Source of the DNA: Dimorphilus gyrociliatus
Lineage: Eukaryota > Annelida > Polychaeta > Dinophilidae
NCBI GenBank assembly: GCA_904063045.1
Contig: CAJFCJ010000012.1
Coordinates: forward strand, 1,550,001-1,614,000
Length of the DNA: 64,000 nucleotides
Direction of reading: 5' to 3'
Below the pieces are notes generated by a model. The model saw only the letters and a program-made list of their open reading frames with translations. It made no database searches and had not been told where the DNA came from. Positions 40,841 to 53,300 of this stretch are shown one piece after another (the stretch's first letter is position 1; each line of letters begins with the position of its first letter). Position numbers and translations under genes: made by a program.

Positions 40841-41464
40841 CTAAATGACAAGAAAATGAAACGCTTTCTGACACTTTCTAACTTTGAATACGTAAAAAAA
40901 AAGAAACTTACGTAAAGAATGTAAATCGGTTGTAGAAGAGAAAGTTAACGATAAATTTTTGCTACTTTGAATTAAAGAAAATAACGTTTTTCTCAGCCAA
41001 TTTGAGTTGCTATCATTCAATTTTCGATTAATTAACGTATTTATAGAGTCAATGTTAAAATTTACATTGAATTTGTAGAATTAAAATCATAAAGGGTATT
41101 ATAAGGGAAAAGTAGATTTATTAAGATTATCTATACAATTGATTTTTAAATGATTATTCATTTAAGTCTTGTTTTAAAATAGGAATTTATTAAATTTTTT
41201 ACGATAGAGAATGATGTTTTGAATTTTTCAAATTTTAATATTTATTAATATTAAAATTTAACGGTCATTCTCTTTTAATGATTATACATCATTTCATTTA
41301 TATTTAATTGATTCATATATTTAATTAATATATGATTATGTTTAATATCTGTATTTATTTATTCGTTTTCTAAATTCTCCATAAGAAAATAAGAGAAAAA
41401 CTGCAGACTTTACACGATTTCTATCTCATTGATTAATTTCATTTAGAATTCTATAATTGAATGA
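40841..41464 (-). other. Possible 5' exon of the reductase-like gene, then DERA 3' UTR
   Basis: A well-spliced exon ends at 40912 with a GTAAGT donor that fits the next exon at 40840. Its frame stays open for about 50 codons back to a TAA near 41075, yet has no ATG and no obvious acceptor. I therefore treat it as 5' UTR and start the protein at 40823. An unseen upstream coding exon is an alternative. The remainder to 41464 is very AT-rich. Confidence 0.4.
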
Positions 41465-42566
41465 TTAAGCTAAAGCTAATTCGTGCGCTGCAGCATATCT
41501 TCCATATGCACAATGGAATAATTGCCTTTCGATATCTCCAAGCAAACTAGAGGCACCCAATCTAAACATTTCATTATTCACCCATTCATCACCCAACTCT
41601 TCTTTCATTAATGATAGCCAAGTAAGAGAATCCTTAGCTGTTCTTATACCGCCAGCCGGTTTAAAGCCAACTTTTATTCCAGTTTTTTGGTAGTAATGTC
41701 TTATCGCTCTTACCATAACCAAGGCAACTGGTAAAATAGCATTTACTGATTCTTTTCCAGTAGACGTTTTAATAAAATCAGCGCCAGCCATCATACAAGT
41801 CATTGACGCTTTATAAATGTTTGTCATACTTCCTAATTCACCAGTCGCCAGAATTGTTTTCATGTGAGCATTTCCGCATGCTATTTTCATTTCTTTAACC
41901 TCTTCGAAAACCTATCGATTTTGTTTAAAGTTTTAATATAAGTGATAGATTTCAGAATGAGTAAATGTGTTTATGCTTACCTTTTCCCATTCGCCATTCA
42001 ATGCATAAGTTCTATTGATTACAATATCAATTTCTGTTGCACCATCAGCAACTGCTCTTCTAATTTCTTCTAATCTACAACTCAATGGTGTTTGACCAGC
42101 TGGAAAGCCAGTAGCTACAGATGCAATTTTAATACTAGTGTCGGCACTGCAAAGTAATACAAATTATTTGTCATGTTAGACTTTATTCATTTGCAAATAA
42201 TAAAGAATAAGGAGAAGAAATGTACTTTAAGCTTTTCAAGATTTCCTTACATTCGGCAACTCTGTTTGGATAGACACAAACTGCGCCTACTTTAATCCCT
42301 TTAGTTTGCATACCAAAATAACGAACAATATCATCCCTTACAGGTCTGACGGCCTTATGACACAGTCTTTGAACATTAGAGCGAGTGTCATCTCCTGAGA
42401 GAGTAGTTAAATCGATACAAGTAACAGCTCTAAAAAGCCAGGCGGCTTGATAGCTCTTTTTAACCGATCGTCTCTTTCCAAGTTCTCCTGCTCGTTTTTT
42501 AATGGCAGGCAAATTAAAATTTTCCTCTGTCAACCACGATTCATTGAAATTAACGCCGTTGTTCAT
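41465..42566 (-). CDS. DERA: Deoxyribose-phosphate aldolase
   Basis: Class I aldolase of deoxynucleoside catabolism. It cleaves 2-deoxyribose-5-phosphate to glyceraldehyde-3-phosphate and acetaldehyde in the cytosol. Exons 42226-42566, 41981-42146 and 41465-41911 join in phase and give 317 residues, essentially the length of the human enzyme. The Schiff-base lysine is in GADFIKTSTGKE (Lys about 217) and the second catalytic lysine in VGFKPAGGIR (Lys about 253). ASVATGFPAGQT and the acidic NGEWEK segment are also family-typical. The gene is head-to-head with COPS8, 283 nt apart. Confidence 0.97.
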
Positions 42567-42849
42567 GCTTTTCGTAATTGATAGTTCAAATGAACTTTGT
42601 CCTTCTGATGAGCGAAAATAAGGAATTGATCATATGCGGCGGAAGTATTGGTGGACGATGTTTCGCTCAAGTTTCAAAACTAGTTAAACCAGTTTATAGA
42701 TAAAGTTGTAAAAAATAAATAAACTATTTTATATAAAAAATAAAAATTATTAAATTGTATAAAAGATATAATTATTTCATATATTCCTTAAAAAAAAGCA
42801 ATACAATTTCTTATATTTAGTACCATCCTGAAGTTAGTGTGTCCGTAAG
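42567..42849. promoter_or_regulatory. Bidirectional promoter region, DERA and COPS8
   Basis: Only 283 nt separate the two divergent start codons. The middle contains GCGGCGGAAGT (ETS-type core CGGAAGT at 42640-42646) in an otherwise AT-rich stretch, and AAGATGGC overlaps the COPS8 start. Shared promoter use is inference from spacing. Confidence 0.6.
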
Positions 42850-43507
42850 ATGGCTACTGGAGAAGGCTGTACGACCAATTTTCAGCGATTATTAGCTGAA
42901 TTGGAACAGAACGAACTTGAACATCCAAATGAAAATAACGAACAGAACTATAGCTTACTTATAGCTTTATATATGCTCGAAAATGACTTGAACAATGCTC
43001 GTTATACGTGGAAACGAGCGGCAGTTTGTTCTCCAGCTTCGTCCAGTGAACTTCAACAAGTTTGGAATTGTGGTAAGAGACTATGGGAAAAAGATTACCA
43101 AGGTTTTTATAAGGCTTTAAACTTTAATTGGAGTGAACGCCTAAAGCCAGTAATGTTTGAATTGGAAGGTAAAAATCTTTTCACTATGATCAATTGTATA
43201 TCTCAGTAAAATAGAACTTTGAAATCGATAACTGACATTTTTTCTAACAGGACGAATAAGGCAAAAAATGTTAGATCTTGTGGCGTTTGCCTACACTTCA
43301 GTTTCTCTCACTGACTTGTCAGCATTTTTTGGTCTACCTGAGAATGAGGCGGTCGATATGGTACAGAAACTAGGCTGGGCTTACAATCAAGAGACTAGAA
43401 TGCTTTCTCCAGTATGCAGGGATAAATCATCTGTTGCTGGGCCCTCAACAAATGATCATCTAGAAAGGTTGACTAAATTTGTAAACTTTTTGGAAACTAT
43501 GAATTAG
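42850..43507 (+). CDS. COPS8: COP9 signalosome complex subunit 8
   Basis: Smallest PCI-type subunit of the COP9 signalosome, which removes NEDD8 from cullins. Exons 42850-43168 and 43251-43507 join in phase 1 to give 191 residues, compared with about 209 in human. Typical pieces are the N-terminal helical part with NNARYTWKRA, then VWNCGKRLWEKDYQGFYKAL, and the winged-helix part with LTDLSAFFGL. The intron is 82 nt. The neighbour on the left is divergent DERA. Confidence 0.93.
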
Positions 43508-44010
43508 CGTAATAGACAATACATAGCATTGTTGCAAGTAATGTAAATATTGGATGGAAATAATTTTTGTTTCTACAAATTGAATAAAGGTTATCTGTTT
43601 TATAATTAAAATAGAAACAACTTTTTGTAATAAGAAGTTTGTTGTATTTTATATGATGTTGAAGACAAGATATTGTAGTACACATATTATATTTTGCTTT
43701 AAACAAACTTCTTAAAAATAAGATTATTAAGAATTTAAACTCCTATTAATTTCCCCCTTTATTTCATCGTAATGCTTTCAAGTGTAACAACGCGACTATG
43801 GAAGCCAAATTGAGACGATTCTCTCATACTGATATACATTGTCATAATAAATTGCGACAATATTTGTACCATTATATTATAATATATATTGTATATATTC
43901 CATAACGAAAGTCAATATTTTAATTGTCACACCACTCCAACGTATTCTCAAATCAATTTAACTTTTGAAGAATTTTCCCAAGTTATTTAATTTGATAGTT
44001 TGATAGCCAT
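43508..44010. other. Tail-to-tail spacer, COPS8 and STX5, with COPS8 poly(A) signal
   Basis: An AATAAA at 43583-43588 lies 76 nt after the COPS8 stop and is probably its poly(A) signal. The rest is AT-rich and would contain the STX5 3' UTR on the other strand. No further gene seen. Confidence 0.55.
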
Positions 44011-45581
44011 TTAAGCCACCAATACGACGAAAATGATGAAGAAAAAAATTAAAATTCCGAATACTTTTATCATAAGCCACCTATTAGATGTTACTGATTG
44101 AAAATACTTCAGAATTTCACTATGTGCAGCTTCAACATTTAACTGAGTATTCTCAACATTCGAATCAATCCTATAAAAAAGCAATTTTTTGGTTAATAAA
44201 ACATTAAAATAAGATTGTCTTTTATTTTAATACAAACCTTTGAACCATTTCTTCCTGCTCGTGAATCATAACAGCTAATTTCTCAAAAATACTTCCTAAT
44301 TCAACAATCGTTTCTTCAACCTTTTTCATATCATCTGCTCTATCTTGTATATAAGCATCTTGTTGTTCGATGAGCTGCAATTGTTGTTGGTATTGTGGAG
44401 ATCCGTGAGATGACGAAGTATCCATGTTTATGCTAACAAGACCATTTTGCGAGTTAGCTGCCGCAGCTTGAGCAGCAGCTTCATCCTTCATAATCAATGA
44501 ATGCTCTGAAAACACAAATTATATAATATATTGTACATTACATATAAATACATATAAATTTTAATTATTAGACTATTGCTTACTGGCTTCTGCTGCTGCC
44601 GGCGGTGCAGACGATAATCTTTGAGGTTGGGTAAATTGTTCTCTTCTTGCCTTTTGTTCCTTCATACTCTATTGTTTTTTGCACAACAAATATATTAGTA
44701 TGTATATATATATATATATTTTTGTATATATAATATAAAAATATAGAAAAAAACCTCTGTTCGAGTTTCCAAAACATTTTTTAAGTCGCATGATACATTA
44801 GCCAAACGGGACTAGAAAAATAATAAAAGAATATAAATTATTTACTAATTAACCAAGTAGAAAAAGAAATTAAATATACCTGTAAAGAGATAACTACAGT
44901 ACTAGAATGAAGTTGTTTATGTCTACTATTTGACTGTTTTTCTCTCGAAAACTGTTAAAAATTTTAATTTTAGTGAGTATATTTTTCTAATCGATCGAAA
45001 TGTACAGAAATATATTACATACTTTCTGCAGATTATCGATATCAGAATTCAATTGATTAATGTCTTGTTTAATTATATATGTTAATTCTTGAATTTCCAT
45101 AGGTTGATCATCGAAAAGAGACTTTCTTTTTACAACTAATAATGATAATAATAATAATTATTATTATAAATATAAGAAAAACACTCCTATTAATAGTTTA
45201 ATAGTAAATTTTCTTACGTAGAGAGAGTTTTTCTAGTTTTTCGCAAGTATGTGCTAAATCTCGCCCAATTTTTCTGTTTTATTCGAATTATATAAATTTA
45301 AAAATATTTTTAGTTTCCTCATCATTTATTTCGTAATCCTGTTAAAGATTTAATTATAATTTATCTCACCTTGCTACTTGCATGAACTGACTTCTTTGTT
45401 GTAATTTATTTACAGGTTTAACAACTGATCCATTATTGAGTTGCTACAATAAGGTGTCGGAGTTAACGAGGAAGAGTTGTTAAATATGGTTTTTAACTTA
45501 AAAATATATCCTTACCTGTTTCGATGATATAGATTTAATAACCGATTGAAATTCTCCGGTTCTGTCTCTGAAGTTATTCAT
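44011..45581 (-). CDS. STX5: Syntaxin-5, ER-Golgi Qa-SNARE
   Basis: Membrane-anchored SNARE for ER-to-Golgi and intra-Golgi fusion. Nine exons: 45516-45581, 45370-45425, 45218-45273, 45023-45135, 44880-44951, 44755-44811, 44584-44668, 44238-44505, 44011-44170; 310 residues. The N-terminus has the syntaxin-5 peptide FRDRTGEFQS, then KRKSLFDD and TYIIKQDIN in the Habc region. The SNARE helix (about 210-275) has DAYIQDRADDM and VELGSIFEKL with the central Gln. The end is SEILKYFQSVTSNRW plus a 20-residue tail anchor. Exon 2 is ambiguous. The first acceptor (before 45444) has a better signal but is out of frame; the CAG acceptor before 45425 restores phase and was chosen. Confidence 0.93.
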
Positions 45582-46435
45582 ATTTACTCCACCTTCTATT
45601 GATAAACTTTCTTCGTAGCTTTTATTCGTTGAATTTATCCACAAAAGGTTCTTTGAAAAGCTTTCTGAGTTTATTCTTATTTAGAGTTTTTCGTCGACTT
45701 CTTCACTTTGAGATTAGAGGATAAGTTAGTAGGATAATGTTATGGTTGCAGTGTGGTAATCACGACAAAAATATTTTCCTCAGAAATAGGAAGATGATAA
45801 AAATTCTTGGTATAATTAACAGAGTCGATTTGCGATTTCGATTGTCATCAATAAATCTAAAGCTTTAGCTATTAGCTCTTAATTACCTGCAGTTAGCAAG
45901 ACCTGACTCACAAGTTAAACGCAAACTTCGCCAATCGTCCACGAAACCACCGTGACGTCATAACAGTAACGCACTAAAAACCTATCTATATAGAGTGGTA
46001 CCCGGGAGTCCACAGATGATTTTTCATTCTCAAAGTCAAAAAGTAGATGGTACAGTGATAACATCATTTTTATTGGTAAAAAAAATAGTAAAATGAAAAA
46101 AGTAATTTCAAAGCGCAAAAAATTTCAACTAGAAGTATATAAAAACTTGAGCAATCATTCCATTGTCGATAAAGAGTTTTTTAAGTCGAGAAAAACTCAT
46201 GTAAAATTATTTCCTAATGGAGATTTTAGTTTAGCAGCGATTTTCTCCTTGTTTAGAACCATTCTTCCCTAATAAAAATACAGAAGTTTATAAAATTATC
46301 AAAACATAAAAAATACTGTTAAATATTGTATTTTACAAAAGATAAAAAGTAAAATAAACAATTTTCTCCATATTTAACATTTAGGAGATAATGTTTAATA
46401 ATGGAATTGTTCTAATGTTCTAATTAGAATCATTT
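45582..46435 (-). other. STX5 upstream region and ANAPC11 3' region
   Basis: No coding exon found. The part near 45900-46010 is more balanced in composition and carries a perfect CRE palindrome, so it is the best candidate for the STX5 promoter. The remainder is AT-rich. Confidence 0.45.
45953..45960. promoter_or_regulatory. CRE/ATF palindrome (TGACGTCA) upstream of STX5
   Basis: Exact palindrome about 370 nt before the STX5 start codon in a context reading CGTGACGTCATAAC. Secretory-pathway genes are often controlled by bZIP factors of the CREB3/ATF6/XBP1 type; applying that here is inference. Confidence 0.4.
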
Positions 46436-46847
46436 TTACAACGAACCATTCTGTTTATACTGCCATGGTCTTCTGCACATCGGACATAACTCTTGAGATT
46501 GTTGCGAACTTATCCATGCTTCGATACAATGCAGATGAAAACAATGTTTGCAAATTCCCCAAGCTTTAAAAATATTATTTTAACAATTATTCAGAGTTGT
46601 TTTCAATATAATAACATTTTAAAAAATTTCATACCTAATGGACAATCATCTCCTGGAATTTTGCAATTTGGACAACAAGATTCAAAAGACATGCGGCAAA
46701 TACCGCAATCATCATCCACAGATTTCCATTTCCAAACAGCTACTCCAGTTATATCTGTTTTTAATAATTATTTAGAAATATGTTAAAAGAATTTAATAAA
46801 ATACTTATCAAACCTCCATACGTTATCTTCAGGCGACAATCAGTCAT
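46436..46847 (-). CDS. ANAPC11: Anaphase-promoting complex subunit 11 (RING-H2)
   Basis: Catalytic RING subunit of the APC/C ubiquitin ligase, binding E2 enzymes and ubiquitylating cyclins and securin. Exons 46814-46847, 46635-46754 and 46436-46563 give 93 residues, near the human 84. The zinc ligands are clear: CGIC, then CCPNCK, then the Cys-His-His set in CKHCFHLHC, then CPMCRRPW. Start at the only in-frame ATG, MTDCRLK. The last acceptor is TTTAAAG, which is weak but in phase. Divergent from OXCT1 by 172 nt. Confidence 0.95.
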
Positions 46848-47019
46848 AATAATAACATAAGATTGTTTTTTACCAGATTTGTAACAGGAAGTCGACAGTA
46901 TATAAGGAGCTAGACAAACGTTGATTGGTTAATATCAAGTTAAAATCTATACATTCGACAGTCTTCAGGCAGTGAGCGGTATAGCTATAAACAGGAGGCA
47001 GTTTATCCATAGTATCAAT
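46848..47019. promoter_or_regulatory. Bidirectional promoter, ANAPC11 and OXCT1
   Basis: 172 nt between divergent start codons. ACAGGAAGTCG contains an ETS-type GGAAGT core at 46887-46892, and AATATGGCG sits on the OXCT1 start. The small gap leaves room only for a shared promoter and both 5' UTRs. Confidence 0.6.
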
Positions 47020-49497
47020 ATGGCGTCTGTTATGCAAAGATTTGTGTTTCGAAAATATTTTTCGAAAGCCTTTTTAAAACATCAAGTGGTTTCTTCAGTA
47101 AATCAAATTAAAATTATTAAATATTATTAAGTTTCCATACTTTTTTTATTGTTTATATAAGTGTAAGTTAACTTTGCAGGCTTCAGCTTTTTCAACGTGC
47201 ACAGCTAATCGAGCAAAGTTATACAAATGTACAAACGAAGCAGTTGCCGATATTCCCGACGGTTCAACTATTCTTGTAGGAGGTAAATAAAGTTTTGAAT
47301 AGTAAAACTTTTACTTAATTTGCATTTGGTGTATATAGCTATTTAATTGATAGATTTGTATCTATAGTGTTGTACTGTTGATACGGGTATAACCCGCTTT
47401 TTATTGTTTACCTTTTAATTGCCTTTCTACTTTTATAATTTCCGGAGTATCTACTATATTATATCTAAAATAGATATTTGTGAGCTATACCAACCCTGTT
47501 GTATTTATTTAATGGATAGTTTAAATAGACAAAACCTTTGACTGTAGTGTTCAAGGTCGTCAATAACCATGAAGATAATTCACAATTTTTATCAATTTTC
47601 GATGAATTATCCGATCATAAGTCGTGAACAGAGTTTACAGTTCAGTTGATAAATTGATAAAAAAATGTATCAACAACCTAATAACTTGTTTATTTTTATG
47701 AAACTACTAACCTTTTACCTTTGAAAGGTTTCGGACTTTGTGGAATTCCTGAAAATCTTATTCTTGGATTGTTAAAGTCTGGTAGTAAACAACTAACAGC
47801 AGTCAGCAATAATGCCGGAGTTGATGATTTTGGACTTGGACTACTCCTCCAAACGAAGCAAATTAAACGAATGATTTCGTCTTATGTTGGCGAGAATGCA
47901 GAATTTGAAAGGCAATACTTAGCTGGAGAATTAGAAGTTGAATTAACTCCACAAGGAACTCTTGCTGAAAGAGTAATTATATCCCACATTTATTTATTCT
48001 ATGATAATAATGTTTTTGTTTCAATTTTTAAGGTCAGGGCTGGAGGAGCAGGAGTTGCCGCATTTTTCACACCTACCGCCTTTGGAACTTTAATACACGA
48101 AGGTGGATCACCCATTAAATATAATCCAGACGGAAGTGGTATTGAAATTGCCAGCGAAGCTAGAGAACACAGGGTTTTCAATGGTAGAGATTTCATCATG
48201 GAAACGGCCATAACTGGAGACTTTGCATTAGTTAAAGGTAGAGCTAAAATTTAGAATTAGTGTTGTTTCCTTTTTTTTAACTTTCGCTAATTTCATTTTA
48301 TAAAATAGGCTATAAAGCTGATGAAGCTGGAAATGTTATATTTAGAAAAGCAGCTAGAAATTTTAATCCAGCTATGGCAAGAGCAGCAAAGACAACTATT
48401 GTCGAGGTGGAAGAGATTGTGCCTGCGGGAAGTCTATCTCCTGAAGAAGTGCATTTGCCTGGTGTCTACGTTGATAGAATTGTTAAAGGCCCAAAATATG
48501 AAAAACGTATTGAAAGAAGAACATTAACTCAACCAGCATCAAAGAAAAATGATAATAAATCAAATCCTGCTATGGAGATGCGTCAAAGAATAATAAAACG
48601 TGCAGCCTGCGAATTTAAAGATGGCATGTACGCCAATTTGGGTATTGGAATGCCAATGTTGGCTAGTAACTACATACCAAAAGGTATGTCCGTCAATTTG
48701 CAAAGTGAAAATGGCATTTTAGGATTGGTTAGTATTCTATTATCAATGAGAGTCTTACTATAACTGAAAAATAATTATCTTTTCTTTATTATTAAAGGGT
48801 CCTTTCCCAGTTCCGGGCGAAGAAGATGCCGATTTGATTAACGCTGGAAAAGAAACTGTAACAGTTTTACCTGGTGCATCATTCTTTGGTAGTGATGAAA
48901 GCTTTGCAATGATTAGAGGGTAGGACAACAAAAATCAAATTTATAGACAACATCTATTTATATATGATGATAAAAAATATTTCAACAGTGGTCACATTGA
49001 CTTGACTATTCTTGGAGCCATGCAAGTTTCGCAATATGGAGATATTGCCAACTGGATGATACCGGTATTTTTTTTCTTTTAATAAAATCGAGTATGAAAG
49101 TTAAACTGAGCAATCTCTTTACTTTTTCAGGGTAAAATGGTTAAAGGAATGGGAGGAGCAATGGACTTGGTTTCGAGTCATGGCACAAAAGTTGTTGTCA
49201 CAATGGAACATACAGCCAAAGGCGGAAAACATAAGATATTAAACGAATGCAATTTACCTCTTACAGGAAAACAATGCGTTGATATGATTATTACAGAAAA
49301 GGTATAAACAATATATTCATATACTGTTCTTAATACTATTATACTTGAAATGTTTTCAGGCTGTATTCGAAGTGAATAGAGAAAAGGGTTTGAAGTTAAT
49401 CGAAATTGCTGATAATGTTGATGTACAGAACGTCATCGAATCAACGGAATGTGAATTCGAAGTAGCCGAGGATTTAAAACCAATGCAAATGATCTAA
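47020..49497 (+). CDS. OXCT1: Succinyl-CoA:3-ketoacid CoA transferase, mitochondrial (SCOT)
   Basis: Matrix enzyme that activates acetoacetate with succinyl-CoA in ketone-body use. Nine exons: 47020-47097, 47180-47282, 47728-47972, 48033-48237, 48309-48727, 48798-48919, 48989-49064, 49131-49301, 49360-49497; 518 residues against 520 in human. The N-terminus is rich in Arg, Lys, Phe and Ser without acids, as in a mitochondrial presequence. The alpha half has [11 protein letters not shown] and the oxyanion-type [11 protein letters not shown]. The beta half has GIGMP and [13 protein letters not shown], whose Glu (about 344) is the CoA-thioester nucleophile, and GGAMDLV. Introns are mostly 60-80 nt, but intron 2 is 445 nt. 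Confidence 0.97.
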
Positions 49498-50372
49498 ATC
49501 AGTAGATGAACAATCATAAAATTAAAACATAGTATAAATTGTTTTGAAAAAAGAGAACTTTATTGATATCGAAAAAAATGAATGGTACTACTTAAAAAAC
49601 CAATAATAACGGTATTCAAATAATAAATATGTTTGCTTAAAACAAAATGAAAACTTTAATAAATTTTAATTAAGTAGAAAAAAGAAAGTTTCCTTTTTGT
49701 TTACCTTCCATTTTTTCGCATTTTCAAAAAGGTCCAAATTTGTTAATCTGTGCTTTTTTTCTTTTGAAATAAATAATAAATACATTTTGAAATATGTTAA
49801 AAATGAAGCTTATGCATTCCGGACTGAGTGTGCTATTGATTTATATACTCCATATTTCATGTAGATTAATTTATATTCATCATTTTGATGGGTATATAGA
49901 CATTATTACGATACATGTATATATATATACAGTGTATATAGATATACTTTATACTTTATTTATTTCAATATAAATTCGATATTTTTCAACATAAATGCTT
50001 AAGACATTAGATCTGCAAAAAAAAAGAAAACAAATTAATTTATCTACGCCCCTTAAATCAATAAAAATAGAAGAAAAGTTTAAGGGAAAAGTTAAAGCAA
50101 AAATATTATTTTCTTATTTTTTTTTTTTCATTTTTAAAAGATTAGATTTGAACTTTTTACAAACATGTTTAGAATAAACGTTTTGTTAACTTGAACAGCG
50201 TTTTTAATACTGAGCAACATTTGTGAAGGAAATTCGTTTAAATAGCTTAGATCGATTTATATTAGTCATTTAGATTATTAATTGTGAATAATTTAATTTC
50301 TTTTCATTTCCATTTTAAAATCACAGACTAATTATAAAACATCACATTTTTTCTATAAATTTTAATAAAATT
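49498..50372. other. Tail-to-tail spacer, OXCT1 and RUBCN
   Basis: Very AT-rich. AATAAA hexamers near 49622 could end OXCT1 transcripts. No coding exon seen. Confidence 0.5.
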
Positions 50373-53300
50373 TTAGTTGTCTGAATCGCAAGAGCGATCT
50401 CTTTCAGCATTCGATGCATTTCTTGCATGTTTTTTAGCTGATTGTCGAAAGCATTTAGGGCACTTTGTTGAATCATAGCAGGCTTTGTGGAATGACGCTC
50501 TACATGCTGTAAAAGATTTGTTTTTTAAAAAAAAAATTTTTAACTTAGATTGAATCATTTATTTTTAACTTACCTTCGCAAACTATGACTTTTTTTGTTT
50601 GAAATGGAAAAAGAACTTCACTTGACCGACAAAATTCGCAAATAAAACCTTTCGCTTGGCATAATTTGCAATTTTCAATGTGTTTTATGCAGGTTTGAAC
50701 AGTATTGTTAAGTGTATATTGTATTTCTCTTGAATGAATCTATAATAATTACATTGCTTATGAATAAATATAATAGTGATTGATTATTTTAACATACCTT
50801 AATAAGATCTAACAAAGTATAGTCATCTATTACATGATACCAATAGCGTTTCCATTGTTCTAGTTGAACTTTTACCCTGTTAATAAAAACATAAAGTTAT
50901 ATATATTAATATATATACTTGTTATCAGAGATATTTTTTTAAAGCAAACAAAAAACAATTTACCCTTCTTTTTCGGCAAATCGACAGGTAAGAATAAATG
51001 CATGTATATTCATAAGTTGTTTCCTTAGCCTCCAGACGTCTCTCAGTCGTTTCACCTTCTTATACAGTGATGCATTCCACACTTTAATGCTGAATGACCA
51101 AATTTCAATATTATCCATATTTCTCTTGATTAGGTCATGTGCAAAATTCGACACTGGGTACTGGTTAAAATCCCATCCCCTTACTACTTTTGCCGGAACA
51201 TAAAATGTAGAATTACTATGGCAACAAGGACAGAAGTATTTTCCAAAATAATAGCAGAATCTCATTCTTGGAAAATAGGCTTCATTTACTTTTGATCCAC
51301 ACCCAATACAACGCCAATTTTGCATAATCATTCTTTCATTTTTTTTTTTTGGTAAAGTATAACTATTATAAATTAATTGCTGTCTAGGCGGTGCCCAATC
51401 AGGAGTCCCTCGTATTCGAGTCTAGATACAAAATATCAAGTTCTGACCGTAAATACAATATATATATACAGTCCCAACAAAAAATCTTAGGAAGGGTTGT
51501 CCTTAAAGTGGAAAAAGTGAAATATTTACCTAACAGGACTTGCTTAATTATTTTTTTTGTTTAGATTGAAGGATAAATGTCTAATTATACAACTGAATTT
51601 AAAGAAAAATTCATTTAAAAATTTTTTTTACTTTCCAGAAATTTTTGCAAAAATGGAGGAGGTAAAATTTCTGGCAGGATGCCTGTTCCTGGTAAAAAGT
51701 TAAATGTTAATTAGATAGAAGCCCACTTTTTTAATTTTTTATGACATTCCTGAGTACTGTCAGACTATTCTTCGGAACAAATTATTGCAAAACTTTTAAA
51801 ATGGGTAAAATAAGCCTAGAAATGCGAGAGAAAATTGTGGAACTGAACAGAAGAGGGTTAAGGCAAGTAAAGATCTCCAAAGAGCTAAAAATTGCTCGCA
51901 GTACTATTCAGTACAATCTAAAAAAGAAAGCAGAACATTTTACTCTGGAGGACAGACCCAGGTCTGGTCACCCCAAAAAAATTTCAGAAATAGACAAGAG
52001 AAATCTTATTGTGATTCAAAAAAGAATCCCTTTTATACAGCTAGACAAGCTTAAAGCCAATGGGTTATAGCAGATAAGGTGAGTTTATCTTCTCCTAAAA
52101 AGAAGATATTATTAAATAATGGATTAAAAAGCTTCGTGGCAAAAGTAAAACCTTTGACAAGATTTTCTTTTGGGACTGTATATAAAAAATATAGTAAATC
52201 TTACCCTCCGAGAAAGCGCATCGTCAGCGCTTACTGAAACAGAATTTGGAAGTGGTAAAAGTTGTTGTGGAGCATCCTGTTCTGAGACTAGCCATTCCAG
52301 ATCAGATGCTCTTGGCAGATCACATTCCCTATATTTTTTTAACAGACTTATTGCAACACTTTCCGCACATAGTTGATCGGAAGTAACTCGATTTTTTTCT
52401 ATTGTTCTAGCTGCTTCTCCTCTGTGAAGATCTTCATCTATAATAAAAAAAAGACAAAATTGTGTAAAAGAATTGTTTATGACAAGATAAACAATAAAAT
52501 AAACTAAACCGGAAAATAGAGATCCCATAGAAGAACTAAGTCCACTTTCTCGTAATGATTGATTTGATGCCTCATCTTCAATTATAATGCTATTATCATC
52601 GTAACTGCCTGAGGTTGAGCTTGTAGCTGTAATCATAGAAAAGAAGTTGTGTAAATCTTTCTACGCTATTCTTTTTTAATTACTTACCATTAAAACTATT
52701 GTCAGATAAAGTTAAGTTATTTTTAGGTTTCCATAAATTCCTCTCTTTCTTTATCCGTATTCTCTGCTTAAAATGAGGTACTTCAGCATCGTTATCTGTT
52801 GACGTTCTTTTCCATTTCATCAATTCAATGGCTTCGATGACCGCTTCACAGATCCAGAAATGAGCATTTTCCTATTAAGTTCAAATATAAAATTCTGTAT
52901 GCTGCATAAACATAATTTAAAATAAGAAGAATAAAAGCTTACTCTATCTAAATCAGTCCCTGCATAAGTATCCTGAATTTTTAGGAAGTCCTTTAAAGAT
53001 GGAGAAGAGCCGTTACTTAGATCGGTTTCTCGATAAGCATTGAGTCCTTGAAACAATAAAGTAATAAAAGACAAATTTTAGAAATTGTTAGAATATTTTA
53101 ATTAAAAAAAATTGCACATAAATACGAAAATACCATCAAACAAAAGGACAAATTAAGCCTATAATTTGATAAGCAAGAACACATCGATATTAGAGTAAAA
53201 ATAAAATATGATATGAGTAAGATGTAAAAATAGAGATAAAAAACAAAAAAAGACAGCTTTATAGATTTTCTTTAGAGAAAAAGTAGACCAAAAGCATAAA

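Noticed and set aside
52124..52636. Single 170-codon minus-strand frame read as one exon
   Set aside because: It runs through an intron (52438-52509) and past the 52205 donor into the transposable element; the spliced model gives the Rubicon-like sequence.
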